Position numbers and translations under genes: made by a program. A stretch of 64,000 nt of DNA from JABDMH01 sp964428345. GTDB taxonomy: Bacteria; Bacteroidota; Bacteroidia; Chitinophagales; Saprospiraceae. Where the stretch lies: assembly GCA_964428345.1 (NCBI GenBank), contig CAYRYD010000015.1, positions 41,190 through 105,189 on the forward strand, written 5' to 3'. Under the pieces are notes generated by a model. It had not been told where the DNA came from, did not search any database, and saw only the letters and a program-made list of their open reading frames with translations. Shown in pieces: positions 26,239 to 35,606 of the stretch (position 1 is the stretch's first letter; each line of letters begins with the position of its first letter).

Positions 26239-29115
26239 TCAGAACTGCACGTCCTGAAAATTCTTTTGATAGGGTATCTTGATAAAGCTCAGGGGTTCCT
26301 GCCGTACCCGGAGATAGAAGCTGTAGGTACCCCGCTGGGGAGCCCAGTTAAAGCCCAGTTCCCAGCAGTGCAGATTCCGGGTAAAACCCAAATACGGGTA
26401 AGTGATGCGCTTGGAACGAAAATCATAACCGATGTTTCCCACCGACAGATCCCAGTTTGGGGAAAGACGAATATTTCCCCGGGTGTTGATGGAGTTGGTC
26501 ATGACTTCCAGTTTTTTTTGGCCATTGCGATCCATGGCCCACATCAATACCAGATCGTGACTCAGCCGGAAATCCCGGAAGAGATCGGTGAGCGATTCTT
26601 CCTCCTCCTCTTCGCGCTGTGGTGTCTGGCGGCTTCGGGTACCCGATTGTGCAATTTGTTCACCCTTGAGTAGTTTTTTAATCTGATCAATGGTCAAGCC
26701 GGAGCTGATCCGCACGGCCAACCGTTCAAACCGAAGCAATTTACCCTGGGTATCCCAGTAAAACTTATTGATACGGCGTAGGGTCACCGGATCGCGATCA
26801 TAGGGATCATAAGCCATGTTGAAGTTGAGTTGCGACAAACCTTTGAAGAACTGGGTGCTCCCATTGATACTGATCATGCTCCAACGCAGCGAGTCAGCCA
26901 CAAAATTATGATTGCCGTTGACAGTAATGCTGTTAAACAATTTGATTTTCTTTTCGGTGGTATCTCTGCGGGTAAAGACTTTGGCTTCAAATAAATTATT
27001 GATGGAATAGGACAACGCCATTTGTCTACCGCTCATCGATGGGGCCCCAAAAAGGGCACCTTCAAAAATCGAATAAGGCACTTCCTCCTGGTTACGGATA
27101 TCCTGTTGCACATAATCGACATAACCCAGGGCAGGATCAGTATAATCGGGCGAAAAATTAAACGACAAGGTTGGTTTAACCACATGCCTTATACCTCTGA
27201 ACCAACCTTTCTTCCGGCCAACACCCAATGAACCAAAGATGGTGGTGGACAGGGAGAGCGATGCCCGGTACTCCCGCAGGGGAGCAAAGCCCTGTACCGT
27301 ATCCCGCAATACCTTTCCAAAGCTGGTTGTATCGACCGGCACAATGGCAAAGTCGGTGCTGTCCGGGTTGTACACGGTATCGTAGACAATGTCAATGTTC
27401 GGATCGAAAGTCTTGCGGATAGTGTTGAAATACCAGCTTTCATTATAACTGACCGATGGAGTGATATTGAAGTACTGCAATAGATTAAAGGATGCGCTGG
27501 AATTCAGATCGTGATCAACGCCAAACTCGGCATTGGAAAACAAAGGCTGATTAAACAACAAGGTATCCTGGGTCTTAATCCGGTTGAGCACTTTCCCGGT
27601 GTATTGCAGGGATATCTTTTCATACCAATGCGGTTCGGGTGACCGGCGTTTATTGCTTTTAAACGGGAAGATCCTGTTCATCGTAATATTGACATCCGGC
27701 AGGGTAAACTGCATTTCATTTGTGCGGGTGTTCTGGCTGTGTCGCACGTTGGCTGACAGGGCAAAGGGAGTGCCGGCAAATTTTTTCCGGAAAGCGACAT
27801 TGCTGCTATATGAGTTATTTAGTACTCTTTCGGCATCGTTGTAGTTTAGTTGTTCGTATCCGCTGGTCTGCATATTAACACTGGCGGTAAAGGTTTGATT
27901 AGGTCTTGCCCTGGGATCTTGTGAATGGGACCAATTGATGCTGAAGGACTTTTGAGGGTCGTTGACCAGGGTGCCCTCCGGTGTGACCCGCTCTCCGATT
28001 CGATTGGAAAAACCAATGTTGATGTTGCCATTGTACTTGTATCGTTTCCGGTACTGGCTACGTGCTTTGATGCCCCAGCTGCCGTTAAAATAGATATCGC
28101 TGAGCAATTCAAGATCGAGATGGTCACTGATGGGAAAATAATAACCCACATCACGCAGACCAAAACCCCACTGATCGGAATACTCATAGTCACTGGGGAA
28201 GATCATTCCATTTTTGGCACCACGCGAAATCGGGAAAAACCCAAACGGTAAGATAAAAGGAGTGGGCACACCGGCGATTTCCAGATTGCTGGGTCCGACA
28301 ATCACCTGACGATTGGGGATGATCTTTTGCTTTTTGCTCCGGATGCCGTAGTGCGGATGATCGGCATTGCAGGTTGTGAGGATTACATCCTGGCTATAGA
28401 CATAGTCTGTGGAAGCAGTGTCTGGCCCACCTGAAACAAATTTGGTTTCATTACCGTGGATAAGCATGTTGCTTTCTTCTGTGATGACATCGTAAACTTT
28501 GCCCTTGCGGGTTTTGAAGTTGTAACGCAACCGGTGTGCGGTAAACTGCGTGGAGCCATCATCAAAATACGGACGTCCATCCTCATTACGCTCTTTTTTA
28601 GGCTGATCTGCCACCTGAACCTGGGCCAGTTGGTCCCTGGCACTGATTCCGTTTAATGAATCCAGGTAGATCGAATCGAGTTGTTCCTGGGTGAGCGGCG
28701 TGGGCTCCGGTGTTTCGACAGGTTCCGGTTCCCTCCGGAGCTGATCGAGGGGGTCAATCCTCTTCAGGCTATCCGGAAGCTGTTCCGCCAGTGCAATACT
28801 GCTATCGAGATTAACCTGAATGTAATCGGCTGTAATTGAGTACGTTTGATATTTAATAGACGCCTCCCCATATAAGTAAATCATATGTTCTGCGTTATTA
28901 AATATGATCGAATCACGGGCACTGTAGTTTACCAAATCTTCGAGTGTATCTGCTGAAAAAGCTACTACTCCTCTGAGCCGGGGTATACTATCTCTTGCCG
29001 GCAAGGAATCCGTTGCAGGGATCTGGTTTGATAGTGAAGGACTCACAACCTGACCCCGCAACAAGACCGGAATACATATTAAAAATAAAAATTGTATATA
29101 AACTGTTGATTTCAA
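26239..29115 (-). CDS. lptD: LPS-assembly protein LptD (Bacteroidota type)
   Basis: A 958-residue outer-membrane protein. The signal peptide (MKSTVYIQFLFLICIPVLLRG) is followed by a periplasmic OstA/LptA-like beta-jellyroll (about residues 50-230, including YLYGEASIKYQTYSITADYIQ) and a long barrel domain with LptD features (PTPFILPFGFFPISRGAKNGM, LLSDIYFNGSWGIKARSQYR). It inserts lipopolysaccharide into the outer leaflet. The start is TTG at 29115; a stop codon lies five codons upstream and no ATG fits, so TTG is required to keep the signal peptide. It is divergent from the amidase. Confidence 0.92.
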   Translation of the reverse strand: MKSTVYIQFLFLICIPVLLRGQVVSPSLSNQIPATDSLPARDSIPRLRGVVAFSADTLEDLVNYSARDSIIFNNAEHMIYLYGEASIKYQTYSITADYIQVNLDSSIALAEQLPDSLKRIDPLDQLRREPEPVETPEPTPLTQEQLDSIYLDSLNGISARDQLAQVQVADQPKKERNEDGRPYFDDGSTQFTAHRLRYNFKTRKGKVYDVITEESNMLIHGNETKFVSGGPDTASTDYVYSQDVILTTCNADHPHYGIRSKKQKIIPNRQVIVGPSNLEIAGVPTPFILPFGFFPISRGAKNGMIFPSDYEYSDQWGFGLRDVGYYFPISDHLDLELLSDIYFNGSWGIKARSQYRKRYKYNGNINIGFSNRIGERVTPEGTLVNDPQKSFSINWSHSQDPRARPNQTFTASVNMQTSGYEQLNYNDAERVLNNSYSSNVAFRKKFAGTPFALSANVRHSQNTRTNEMQFTLPDVNITMNRIFPFKSNKRRSPEPHWYEKISLQYTGKVLNRIKTQDTLLFNQPLFSNAEFGVDHDLNSSASFNLLQYFNITPSVSYNESWYFNTIRKTFDPNIDIVYDTVYNPDSTDFAIVPVDTTSFGKVLRDTVQGFAPLREYRASLSLSTTIFGSLGVGRKKGWFRGIRHVVKPTLSFNFSPDYTDPALGYVDYVQQDIRNQEEVPYSIFEGALFGAPSMSGRQMALSYSINNLFEAKVFTRRDTTEKKIKLFNSITVNGNHNFVADSLRWSMISINGSTQFFKGLSQLNFNMAYDPYDRDPVTLRRINKFYWDTQGKLLRFERLAVRISSGLTIDQIKKLLKGEQIAQSGTRSRQTPQREEEEEESLTDLFRDFRLSHDLVLMWAMDRNGQKKLEVMTNSINTRGNIRLSPNWDLSVGNIGYDFRSKRITYPYLGFTRNLHCWELGFNWAPQRGTYSFYLRVRQEPLSFIKIPYQKNFQDVQF

Positions 29116-29136
29116 GTATTTTTGGCTCTATTTTTG
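29106..29136 (+). promoter_or_regulatory. Promoter of the SPOR amidase gene
   Basis: TTG (29106-29108), 20 bases, TATTTTTG (29129-29136): both boxes fit the Bacteroidota consensus. It overlaps the first codons of the divergent lptD and predicts a leader of about 42 bases. Confidence 0.6.
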
Positions 29137-29181
29137 CTAACTACATATTGCATATATTTTTAATATTAAAATCGGAAACTT

Positions 29182-30666
29182 ATGAAAAGCTTCATTTCGG
29201 CATTCAGCTTCCTGACTTTTGTTTTTCTGTTCTTCAGCCACCATACAATGGCCGGAGCATCTGTAAAAGCCGCAAAGGTAGGCTATTCGCTGCCTGATAG
29301 GGCTAAATTTAATATTTCATTAAACGATGTTTCAGAAAACAATCCCACCCCTTCGATTGGTTTGAACGGAATCAAGAAAGTCGTTTTGGATGCCGGGCAT
29401 GGAGGCAAGGATGCCGGATGCTCGGGTAAACACTCGAAAGAAAAAGATATCGCCCTCGATATTACTTTGAGGCTCGGGCAACTGATCAAAAAACATCATC
29501 CGGATGTCGAGGTTATTTATACCCGAAAAATCGATGAATTTGTTCCTCTGCATGAAAGAGCTGCAATAGCCAATCGCAACAAGGCAGATGTATTCATCTC
29601 CATCCACTGCAACACCACGGCCAAACGCAACAGTGCCATCGGTACCGAGACTTTTGTAATGGGCTTGCACCGGGCAGAAGATAACCTGTTGGTCGCCAAG
29701 CGGGAAAACTCGGTCATTGAGTACGAGCAGGATCATGAAGCACATTATGACGGTTATGATCCCAACTCCGATGAAGGTCATATCGTTTTGAGCATGTACC
29801 AAAATGCGTTCCTCGATCAAAGTATTGCGCTGGCCAATTTTATTGAGGATGAGTTCAGGGTACACGGTCAGCGGGTGAGCAGGGGCGTCAAGCAGGCCGG
29901 CTTTCTCGTGCTTCGCAATACCATCATGCCGAGTGTGCTTATCGAAGCCGGATTTCTCAATCATAGCAAAGAAGAAGCCATTTTGAGTTCGGAAGAAGGA
30001 AAAGGCAGATCGGCAACCGCAATCTTCAACGCCTTTACCAAATACAAACTGGAAATGGATCAATTGGCGGCCAATCAGTCATCAACTATCGAAGCCGTAC
30101 CGGTAAACTATAAAGATGATTCGGGCGCGGTGGCTCAAAACAACCCATCAAAACAAGGGGAGGAAGAAGAAACCACCAATTATGTGGAGCGGGCAAAACG
30201 GGAAATGGAACGAATGAAAAACCAGCAGAGCAAGGCCAACCCAACGGTCACGAAAGAAAACCAAACCGCGTCGTCACCAGCAAAACCAGCGGACAAACCG
30301 GCAAGTGTACCTGCCAAAAAGCCTGCTACTAATGAAGTAGCCTCGACCAGCCGGATGCCGGCATCACAGACTGAACCGGTCAGTAAGATCAAACCCCGTG
30401 AGAAAAACCTGGAATATGCCGTTCAGTTGTCGGCTTCATCCAAAAAGTTAAGGACCGGTGGTGGCAAGTGGGACAAGGTTGAGAATGTGATGATTCGCTT
30501 TGAAGATAATTTGTACAAGTATCAGGTTGGCACCATTCCTACCTATGAACAAGCCCATGAAACAAAGACAAGGCTCCGGGCGTTAGGATTCACGGATTGT
30601 TTTATTGTGGCCTACTACAACGATCAACCTATTAAAGTACAGGACGCCATCAGTATGTCTCACTGA
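29182..30666 (+). CDS. N-acetylmuramoyl-L-alanine amidase with SPOR domain
   Basis: A 494-residue zinc amidase of the AmiC/Amidase_3 family. After an exported N-terminus, the catalytic domain (about residues 62-290) shows the zinc ligands His73 in DAGHGG and His142 in HCN, and the catalytic Glu255 in IEAGFLNH. A Lys/Pro/Ala-rich linker (about 330-405) leads to a C-terminal SPOR domain (about 410-490), which binds denuded glycan at the septum. It cleaves the stem peptide from MurNAc during division or recycling. Gene order lptD, amidase, MCE protein is common in Bacteroidota. Confidence 0.93.
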   Translation: MKSFISAFSFLTFVFLFFSHHTMAGASVKAAKVGYSLPDRAKFNISLNDVSENNPTPSIGLNGIKKVVLDAGHGGKDAGCSGKHSKEKDIALDITLRLGQLIKKHHPDVEVIYTRKIDEFVPLHERAAIANRNKADVFISIHCNTTAKRNSAIGTETFVMGLHRAEDNLLVAKRENSVIEYEQDHEAHYDGYDPNSDEGHIVLSMYQNAFLDQSIALANFIEDEFRVHGQRVSRGVKQAGFLVLRNTIMPSVLIEAGFLNHSKEEAILSSEEGKGRSATAIFNAFTKYKLEMDQLAANQSSTIEAVPVNYKDDSGAVAQNNPSKQGEEEETTNYVERAKREMERMKNQQSKANPTVTKENQTASSPAKPADKPASVPAKKPATNEVASTSRMPASQTEPVSKIKPREKNLEYAVQLSASSKKLRTGGGKWDKVENVMIRFEDNLYKYQVGTIPTYEQAHETKTRLRALGFTDCFIVAYYNDQPIKVQDAISMSH

Positions 30667-30765
30667 TATAAGAATCATTTAACATGAGGTGGGATGCGTG
30701 ATTGGATTTAAAAGAATGGGGTGGAGCAGCCTTCGACTCCATTTAAATATAGAATTTTTATATCG

Positions 30766-30810
30766 AAAATGATCCGGGTGCAGACGTCAAGTTTGCACCC
30801 ATCATTTTTA
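30766..30810 (+). terminator. Intrinsic terminator after the amidase gene
   Basis: A long stem made of AAAATGAT (30766-30773) with ATCATTTT (30801-30808) and GGGTGCA (30776-30782) with TGCACCC (30794-30800), separated by a two-base bulge; the last T's form the U tract. About 100 bases after the stop. Confidence 0.75.
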
Positions 30811-30818
30811 TAACTTTG
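30811..30818 (+). promoter_or_regulatory. Candidate -7 box for the MCE gene
   Basis: TAACTTTG, an exact TAnnTTTG match directly after the terminator. The -33 box is not at ideal spacing because the terminator stem occupies it. Confidence 0.4.
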
Positions 30819-30879
30819 GCGCTCTACAAACTAACTGAGAGAATGTATTGTTTAGAGCAGTACACAGCCTGAAAGATCT

Positions 30880-31959
30880 ATGTCCAAAGAAATTAAAATC
30901 GGCCTGCTGGCCATTATCGCAACCGCTCTCCTGATCTGGGGTTATAAATTTCTACTCGGTACCAACATACTGGAACGCAGCAATACATTCTATGTAGAGT
31001 ACGATAATGTGGACAACCTACAGGTTTCTTCACCGGTTTTCGTACACGGATTTGAAGTAGGTACCGTTAAAAACGTCTACATCAAACCAGAAGACCTTAG
31101 TAAAGTAGTGGTTGTACTGGATGTCGACCGGCAGATAAAATTGCCCCCGGGTACGGTAGCCGAATTGCGCAATGCCGGAATGATGGGTGGTAAAATCATC
31201 AATCTGAACTACAGCGGGAATTGTGAGAGCGATTGTCTGAAAAGTGGAAGCAGTCTGCCCGGCAAAACACTTGGCTTTATTCAGTCACTGGTGCAGCCCA
31301 GCGAGATTGACCTTTATATGGAGACGATCAAACTGGGTGTTGGTGGCATCATCGATACGCTGAAGGAAAACATTACCAGTAACGACTCGGAGGAGGGTAT
31401 CGGAAAAACCATTGCAGACCTGGGAATCGCAGTAGCCAACCTGAAAAATATGACCATTCAGATGAACCTATTATTTGCCAATTCCTCCCATCAGATTGTA
31501 AGTGTGCTTGAAAATCTGGAATCGGTCACCAATAATATCGAAGAAAACAATGCCCAGATCACCGGCTTGCTGGAAAATACCAATGCCATAACCAGTCAAT
31601 TGGCCAGCGCCCGGCTCGACACTACTGTTTTCAAAGCCAACCGGGCCCTGGGCAGTACCCAGGAAGCCATCACATCGCTCGATGAGACCCTGAAGAAAGC
31701 CGATTCCACCTTCCAGGAATTGCAGCAGCTGCTTTCACAGATCAATTCCGGAAAAGGAACCGTAGGGAGCCTGATGAAAGATCAGGAATTGTACGACAAC
31801 CTTACCCGGGCTACCAAAAACCTGGATTTTCTCCTCCAGGATGTCCGCCTGCATCCCAAAAGGTACATCAATGTTTCTGTCTTTGGTAAGAAGGAAAAAG
31901 CCTACAATTATCCCGTTGATGATCCGGCCTTTCCGATCGATACCACTGCTTCCAATTAA
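30880..31959 (+). CDS. MlaD/MCE family protein
   Basis: A 359-residue protein: one N-terminal TM helix (about residues 7-25), an MCE domain (about 37-115: YVEYDNVDNLQVSSPVFVHGFEVGTVKNVYI) and a long helical region (about 150-320) ending in GKGTVGSLMKDQELYDNL, a motif typical of MlaD-type proteins. It should form a hexameric ring in the periplasm that moves phospholipids between membranes. The MlaE/MlaF partners are not in the window. It follows the amidase on the same strand. Confidence 0.92.
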   Translation: MSKEIKIGLLAIIATALLIWGYKFLLGTNILERSNTFYVEYDNVDNLQVSSPVFVHGFEVGTVKNVYIKPEDLSKVVVVLDVDRQIKLPPGTVAELRNAGMMGGKIINLNYSGNCESDCLKSGSSLPGKTLGFIQSLVQPSEIDLYMETIKLGVGGIIDTLKENITSNDSEEGIGKTIADLGIAVANLKNMTIQMNLLFANSSHQIVSVLENLESVTNNIEENNAQITGLLENTNAITSQLASARLDTTVFKANRALGSTQEAITSLDETLKKADSTFQELQQLLSQINSGKGTVGSLMKDQELYDNLTRATKNLDFLLQDVRLHPKRYINVSVFGKKEKAYNYPVDDPAFPIDTTASN

Positions 31960-31998
31960 GAAACCGATCAGACAGCTATCCCTTACAATCGGCAGTTT

Positions 31999-32544
31999 TT
32001 ACTGCCTGATCAACTGTACATTGAGGTCCAGTTGCACGACATCACTGACAACGACCCCACCGGCTTCGGTCACGGCATTCCATTTAAGGCCAAAGTTCCT
32101 GCGGCTAATCTTACCTGTGATCCCGAATCCCGCTTTCGTCTGTCCGTATGGATCGACCACCTTACCATTGTATTCAACATCCAGTTTCACCTCTTCGGTG
32201 TGATCCCGGATCGTCAGATCGCCGATCAGCTCATAACGACCATTTTCGATCTTCCGCAATGACCGGGAATGAAAGGTCAATTCCGGAAACCTCGCGGCAT
32301 TGAAAAAATCGTCCGACCGAAGATGTGTATCCCTTTCCTCGTTTTTGGTATCAATGCTTGCAGTGGCCGCCGAGAATTGCACTTCTGCCCCTTCAAAATC
32401 GCTGCCTTCCGTTTCAATGGTTCCCTCAAATTCATTGAACGAGCCGGTTACGGTCGATACCATCATATGCTTGACTTTAAATTGAATTTCCGTATGGGCC
32501 TTATCGATCTTCCAAATGGTTTTTACTGCTGTTGTTGTATTCAT
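31999..32544 (-). CDS. YceI family protein
   Basis: A 181-residue lipocalin-like protein from the ATG at 32544; the longer reading to 32607 adds unlikely residues. Family segments are WKIDKAHTEIQFKVKHMMVSTVTGSFNEFEGTI, STKNEERDTHLRSDDFFNAARFPELTF and DLTIRDHTEEVKLDVEY. YceI proteins bind isoprenoid or amide lipids in a long hydrophobic pocket. There is no signal peptide here, so this copy should be cytoplasmic. It is convergent with the MCE gene. Confidence 0.93.
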   Translation of the reverse strand: MNTTTAVKTIWKIDKAHTEIQFKVKHMMVSTVTGSFNEFEGTIETEGSDFEGAEVQFSAATASIDTKNEERDTHLRSDDFFNAARFPELTFHSRSLRKIENGRYELIGDLTIRDHTEEVKLDVEYNGKVVDPYGQTKAGFGITGKISRRNFGLKWNAVTEAGGVVVSDVVQLDLNVQLIRQ

Positions 32545-32681
32545 GATTGTTGTTTTATGATTTACAGAAATATTGAACTTCTTCCTTGAACAAGGACATA
32601 CTTCCACCTTACATGACCGAAGTACGCTGGACTTTGTTCGGCAATGGCTACATTGAACCGGTCTTCCGAAAAACCCTAAGA

Positions 32682-33404
32682 TTATATCCGGGGAAGTTGC
32701 ATGGGGACTTCCATCAGCAGGACTCTGGCTGAACTTTCCGCTGTAATTCCGATCGTACTGGTATCCCAGATACCGCAGCCATCACGGGAATGCAGGCTTT
32801 GATCTCCCACTTTGACATCCCCTTCGATCACAAAAATGTAAATGCCATTGTCCGGATCATGCAACTGGTAGGAAGTTGTAAATCCGGGATCTAGATTTCC
32901 CAGATGAAACCAGGCTTTTTGATGGATCCACACACCCTCATCTCCGGTATTGGGTGACAAGATCTGAATCAGTTCATTCCTCCTGGTCGCGTGATCCAGG
33001 GTTATCTGATCGTATCGGGGACTGACATTCCTTTTATCCGGAAACAACCAGATCTGCAGAAATTTGACTGCTTTATCGGTATTGGCATTATACTCGCTGT
33101 GGGTGATCCCCGTACCGGCACTCATCACCTGGACATCTCCTTCGCGGATCACCGCGACATTTCCCATGCTATCCTGGTGCCTCAGATCACCCTCCAGCGG
33201 TATGGAAATGATCTCCATATTCTCATGCGGATGTGTTCCAAATCCCATTCCCGGAGCTACTTCATCATCATTGAGTACCCTTAACACACCAAAGTGCATC
33301 CGCTCCGGATTCCGGTAGCCGCCAAAGCTAAAAGTATGATGACTCTTCAGCCAGCCATGATTGACAAAGCCCCGGGTTTCTGATTGGTGCAGTATGGTCT
33401 TCAT
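32682..33404 (-). CDS. Pirin family protein (quercetinase-like)
   Basis: A 240-residue bicupin of the pirin/YhhW type. The metal ligands of the N-terminal cupin are all present: His58 and His60 in GTHPHENME, His102 and Glu104 in GITHSEYN. Family members can be quercetin 2,3-dioxygenases or redox-sensing regulators. The gene stands alone, 137 bases from yceI on the same strand; the AraC regulator gene upstream may control it. The 229 bases between pirin and that gene contain no feature I can name. Confidence 0.93.
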   Translation of the reverse strand: MKTILHQSETRGFVNHGWLKSHHTFSFGGYRNPERMHFGVLRVLNDDEVAPGMGFGTHPHENMEIISIPLEGDLRHQDSMGNVAVIREGDVQVMSAGTGITHSEYNANTDKAVKFLQIWLFPDKRNVSPRYDQITLDHATRRNELIQILSPNTGDEGVWIHQKAWFHLGNLDPGFTTSYQLHDPDNGIYIFVIEGDVKVGDQSLHSRDGCGIWDTSTIGITAESSARVLLMEVPMQLPRI

Positions 33405-33633
33405 AATGTCTTGTTCCTTTAATTTCTCAGCAAAGATCCGGGTTATCTTCCTTCATGAAATACAAAAAAGGACTCCAGATATATAAAAATGTCGGATTCA
33501 GTTATCATCTACCGATTCAGCGTCAGTCTTAATAATCCATATTCTTGCAATATTAACAGGACATACATAACTTTTTCGATGGAACCGACGTCTATACAAA
33601 AATGACCTGAAGAAGTGTTCGGAAAACCCGGAT

Positions 33634-34458
33634 CTACTTTCTTTGGTCTCTCAGTTTGGTCGGAGATAATCCTGTCTGTTTGCGAATAAACCCGCTGAAA
33701 TGGAGAGGTTCGTCAAACCCCAGACGGAAAGCGACCTCTTTGATGCTCAAAGGGGTATACCACAGGAGGCGTTTGGCTTCGAGTGTGATTCGATCCTGAA
33801 TGAATTCCTTGGCGGGCTTGCCCGTCAGTTGCCTGACCGTATGGCTTAAGTGCTTGGGTGATATATGGATTTCGGAGGCATATTGCTGTACCTGGTGCCA
33901 TTCGGTATATTTTTGTTCCACCAGCTTTCTAAACTCCCGGAACATACAGACGCTACCGTCTTCTTCATTGAGCTGCGTGGGGTCCAGTGAGCAACCGTTG
34001 TTGCAATAAATCAGAAAAAGTTGAAGCAAGGCACCCAGAGCCCGTTGCCGGTAGCGAATGCCTTCATCGAGGTTGCGTTGTATCTCCATAACAATCTGTT
34101 CCAGCTGCCTAAAGACTCCGGGATCGATCGAAAGGGGTGGACTCTCTCCAAATTGTCTGAAGAGATTCAGATTGGAAATAAAGCTTTCCGGAATGTGATT
34201 CTGGATCAGAAATTCACGAGAAAACGTGATCACCCAGCCCTGAGGCACCGATGGAGTATGCACCTGATGTATCTGTCCAGGACTTACAAAATGCACTTCC
34301 TGATCAGCAAACGGATAGGATTGATAATCAATAATATGAACCCCCTGGGCTTCTTTCACCAACAAAACCGTATAATAGTCATGACGGTGAGGTATATCCG
34401 GTTTCCCTTGGGAAGTCAGGAACATTTCTCCCATATTCTGTAGGGAAAAATCGACCAA
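33634..34458 (-). CDS. AraC family transcriptional regulator
   Basis: A regulator of up to 274 residues. The N-terminal cupin begins PHRHDYYTVLLV, with the paired histidines typical of AraC ligand-binding domains. The C-terminal HTH domain (about residues 175-270) ends PLSIKEVAFRLGFDEPLHFSGFIRKQTGLSPTKLR. The start is uncertain: TTG at 34458, or the ATG eight codons later (MGEMFLTSQ). The frame stays open further upstream without an ATG. It lies between murB and the pirin gene and may regulate the latter. Confidence 0.88.
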   Translation of the reverse strand: MVDFSLQNMGEMFLTSQGKPDIPHRHDYYTVLLVKEAQGVHIIDYQSYPFADQEVHFVSPGQIHQVHTPSVPQGWVITFSREFLIQNHIPESFISNLNLFRQFGESPPLSIDPGVFRQLEQIVMEIQRNLDEGIRYRQRALGALLQLFLIYCNNGCSLDPTQLNEEDGSVCMFREFRKLVEQKYTEWHQVQQYASEIHISPKHLSHTVRQLTGKPAKEFIQDRITLEAKRLLWYTPLSIKEVAFRLGFDEPLHFSGFIRKQTGLSPTKLRDQRK

Positions 34459-34589
34459 AGCCTTCCGGTGCTTCAGATCGGTTTGATATCCCAGGGTCGT
34501 TTCGATGCTGTTTACCTTTCCTAATGAAACCGAAGAACGAATCTTTTGTTGAACGGCAAGGCAACAAACCCATTGTCAGTTAGAATATA

Positions 34590-35606
34590 TCAGATCATGT
34601 TGACCTCCGGCTCCAGCTCAATCTGAAAAATCTCCCGAACCGAAGCACGGATTGCCTCCGAGAGATGCTGTATGTCGGAACCCCGGGCCTGACCATAATT
34701 GACCAATACCAGCGCATGATTGGGATAAACTCCGGCATCGCCCTGGCGGAAACCTTTCCAGCCGGCCTGTTCGATCAACCAGGCCGCGGGGACTTTCCGC
34801 TTTCCGGCACCGGCCGGAAATCCTGGCATATCGGGATAAACCTCGAGCAGGCCTTCGTATGCTGTCTCGCTAATGACGGGATTTTTAAAAAAGCTTCCGG
34901 CATTGCCGATCAACCCCGGATCCGGCAATTTTGAACGCCGGATAGTGATGACTGCCTCGCTTACATCTTTGATTTGCGGATGAGTGATTCCCTTCTTTTC
35001 CAGGGTATTGCGGATCTCTCCATAATCCAGCGACAACCGATGCCCTTTTCTGGTCAGTCTAATCTGGACCCGCGTAATAAAAAACCGGCCTTTCAACTCG
35101 TGTTTAAAAATACTATGGCGATAACCGAATTTACAGGCTTCCTTGTCAAACACTTCCTTTTCGCCGGTAGACAGGTTGATGGCATCCAGCCGGTCAAAAA
35201 CCGAGTCAAATTCAACACCATAGGCACCAATATTCTGGATGGGTGCGGCACCAACAGTACCAGGAATCAGGGACAAATTCTCCAGTCCACCATAATCATT
35301 GCTCACTGCCCACAACACCAGATCATGCCAGATCACCCCTCCACCAATTTCCAGGGTTACCTGCCGGTCATCTTCTCCAATCCGTTTTATCCCCAAAATG
35401 GTATTCTTAATAATCAGCCCGGAAAAATCGCCGGTAAACAACACATTGCTGCCTCCACCCAGAATTAATTTGGGCATAAAAGGCAACTTAATCACTTCGG
35501 CGATGTCATCTTCCTCAGCGATCTCGACAAAATAACGGGCACTCGCCTGAAGACCAAAGGTATGATAGGGAGCAAGGGGCACATTTTCCCTGACGATCAC
35601 TGCCAT
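34590..35606 (-). CDS. murB: UDP-N-acetylenolpyruvoylglucosamine reductase
   Basis: A 338-residue FAD enzyme that reduces UDP-GlcNAc-enolpyruvate to UDP-MurNAc with NADPH, the second step of peptidoglycan precursor synthesis. The FAD-binding segment KLILGGGSNVLF, the tyrosine in YRHSIFK and the proton-donor serine in GNAGSFFKNP are present. Length and the intact YRHSIF loop mark the type I (E. coli-like) enzyme. The ATG at 35606 shares one base with the stop of the ABC exporter (TAATG), so the two are translationally coupled; upstream residues in this frame are not part of it. Confidence 0.96.
   Translation of the reverse strand: MAVIVRENVPLAPYHTFGLQASARYFVEIAEEDDIAEVIKLPFMPKLILGGGSNVLFTGDFSGLIIKNTILGIKRIGEDDRQVTLEIGGGVIWHDLVLWAVSNDYGGLENLSLIPGTVGAAPIQNIGAYGVEFDSVFDRLDAINLSTGEKEVFDKEACKFGYRHSIFKHELKGRFFITRVQIRLTRKGHRLSLDYGEIRNTLEKKGITHPQIKDVSEAVITIRRSKLPDPGLIGNAGSFFKNPVISETAYEGLLEVYPDMPGFPAGAGKRKVPAAWLIEQAGWKGFRQGDAGVYPNHALVLVNYGQARGSDIQHLSEAIRASVREIFQIELEPEVNMI

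Noticed and set aside
29332..30063. 243-codon open frame on the minus strand
   Set aside because: Antisense to the amidase gene, whose catalytic motifs are clear; no family resemblance.
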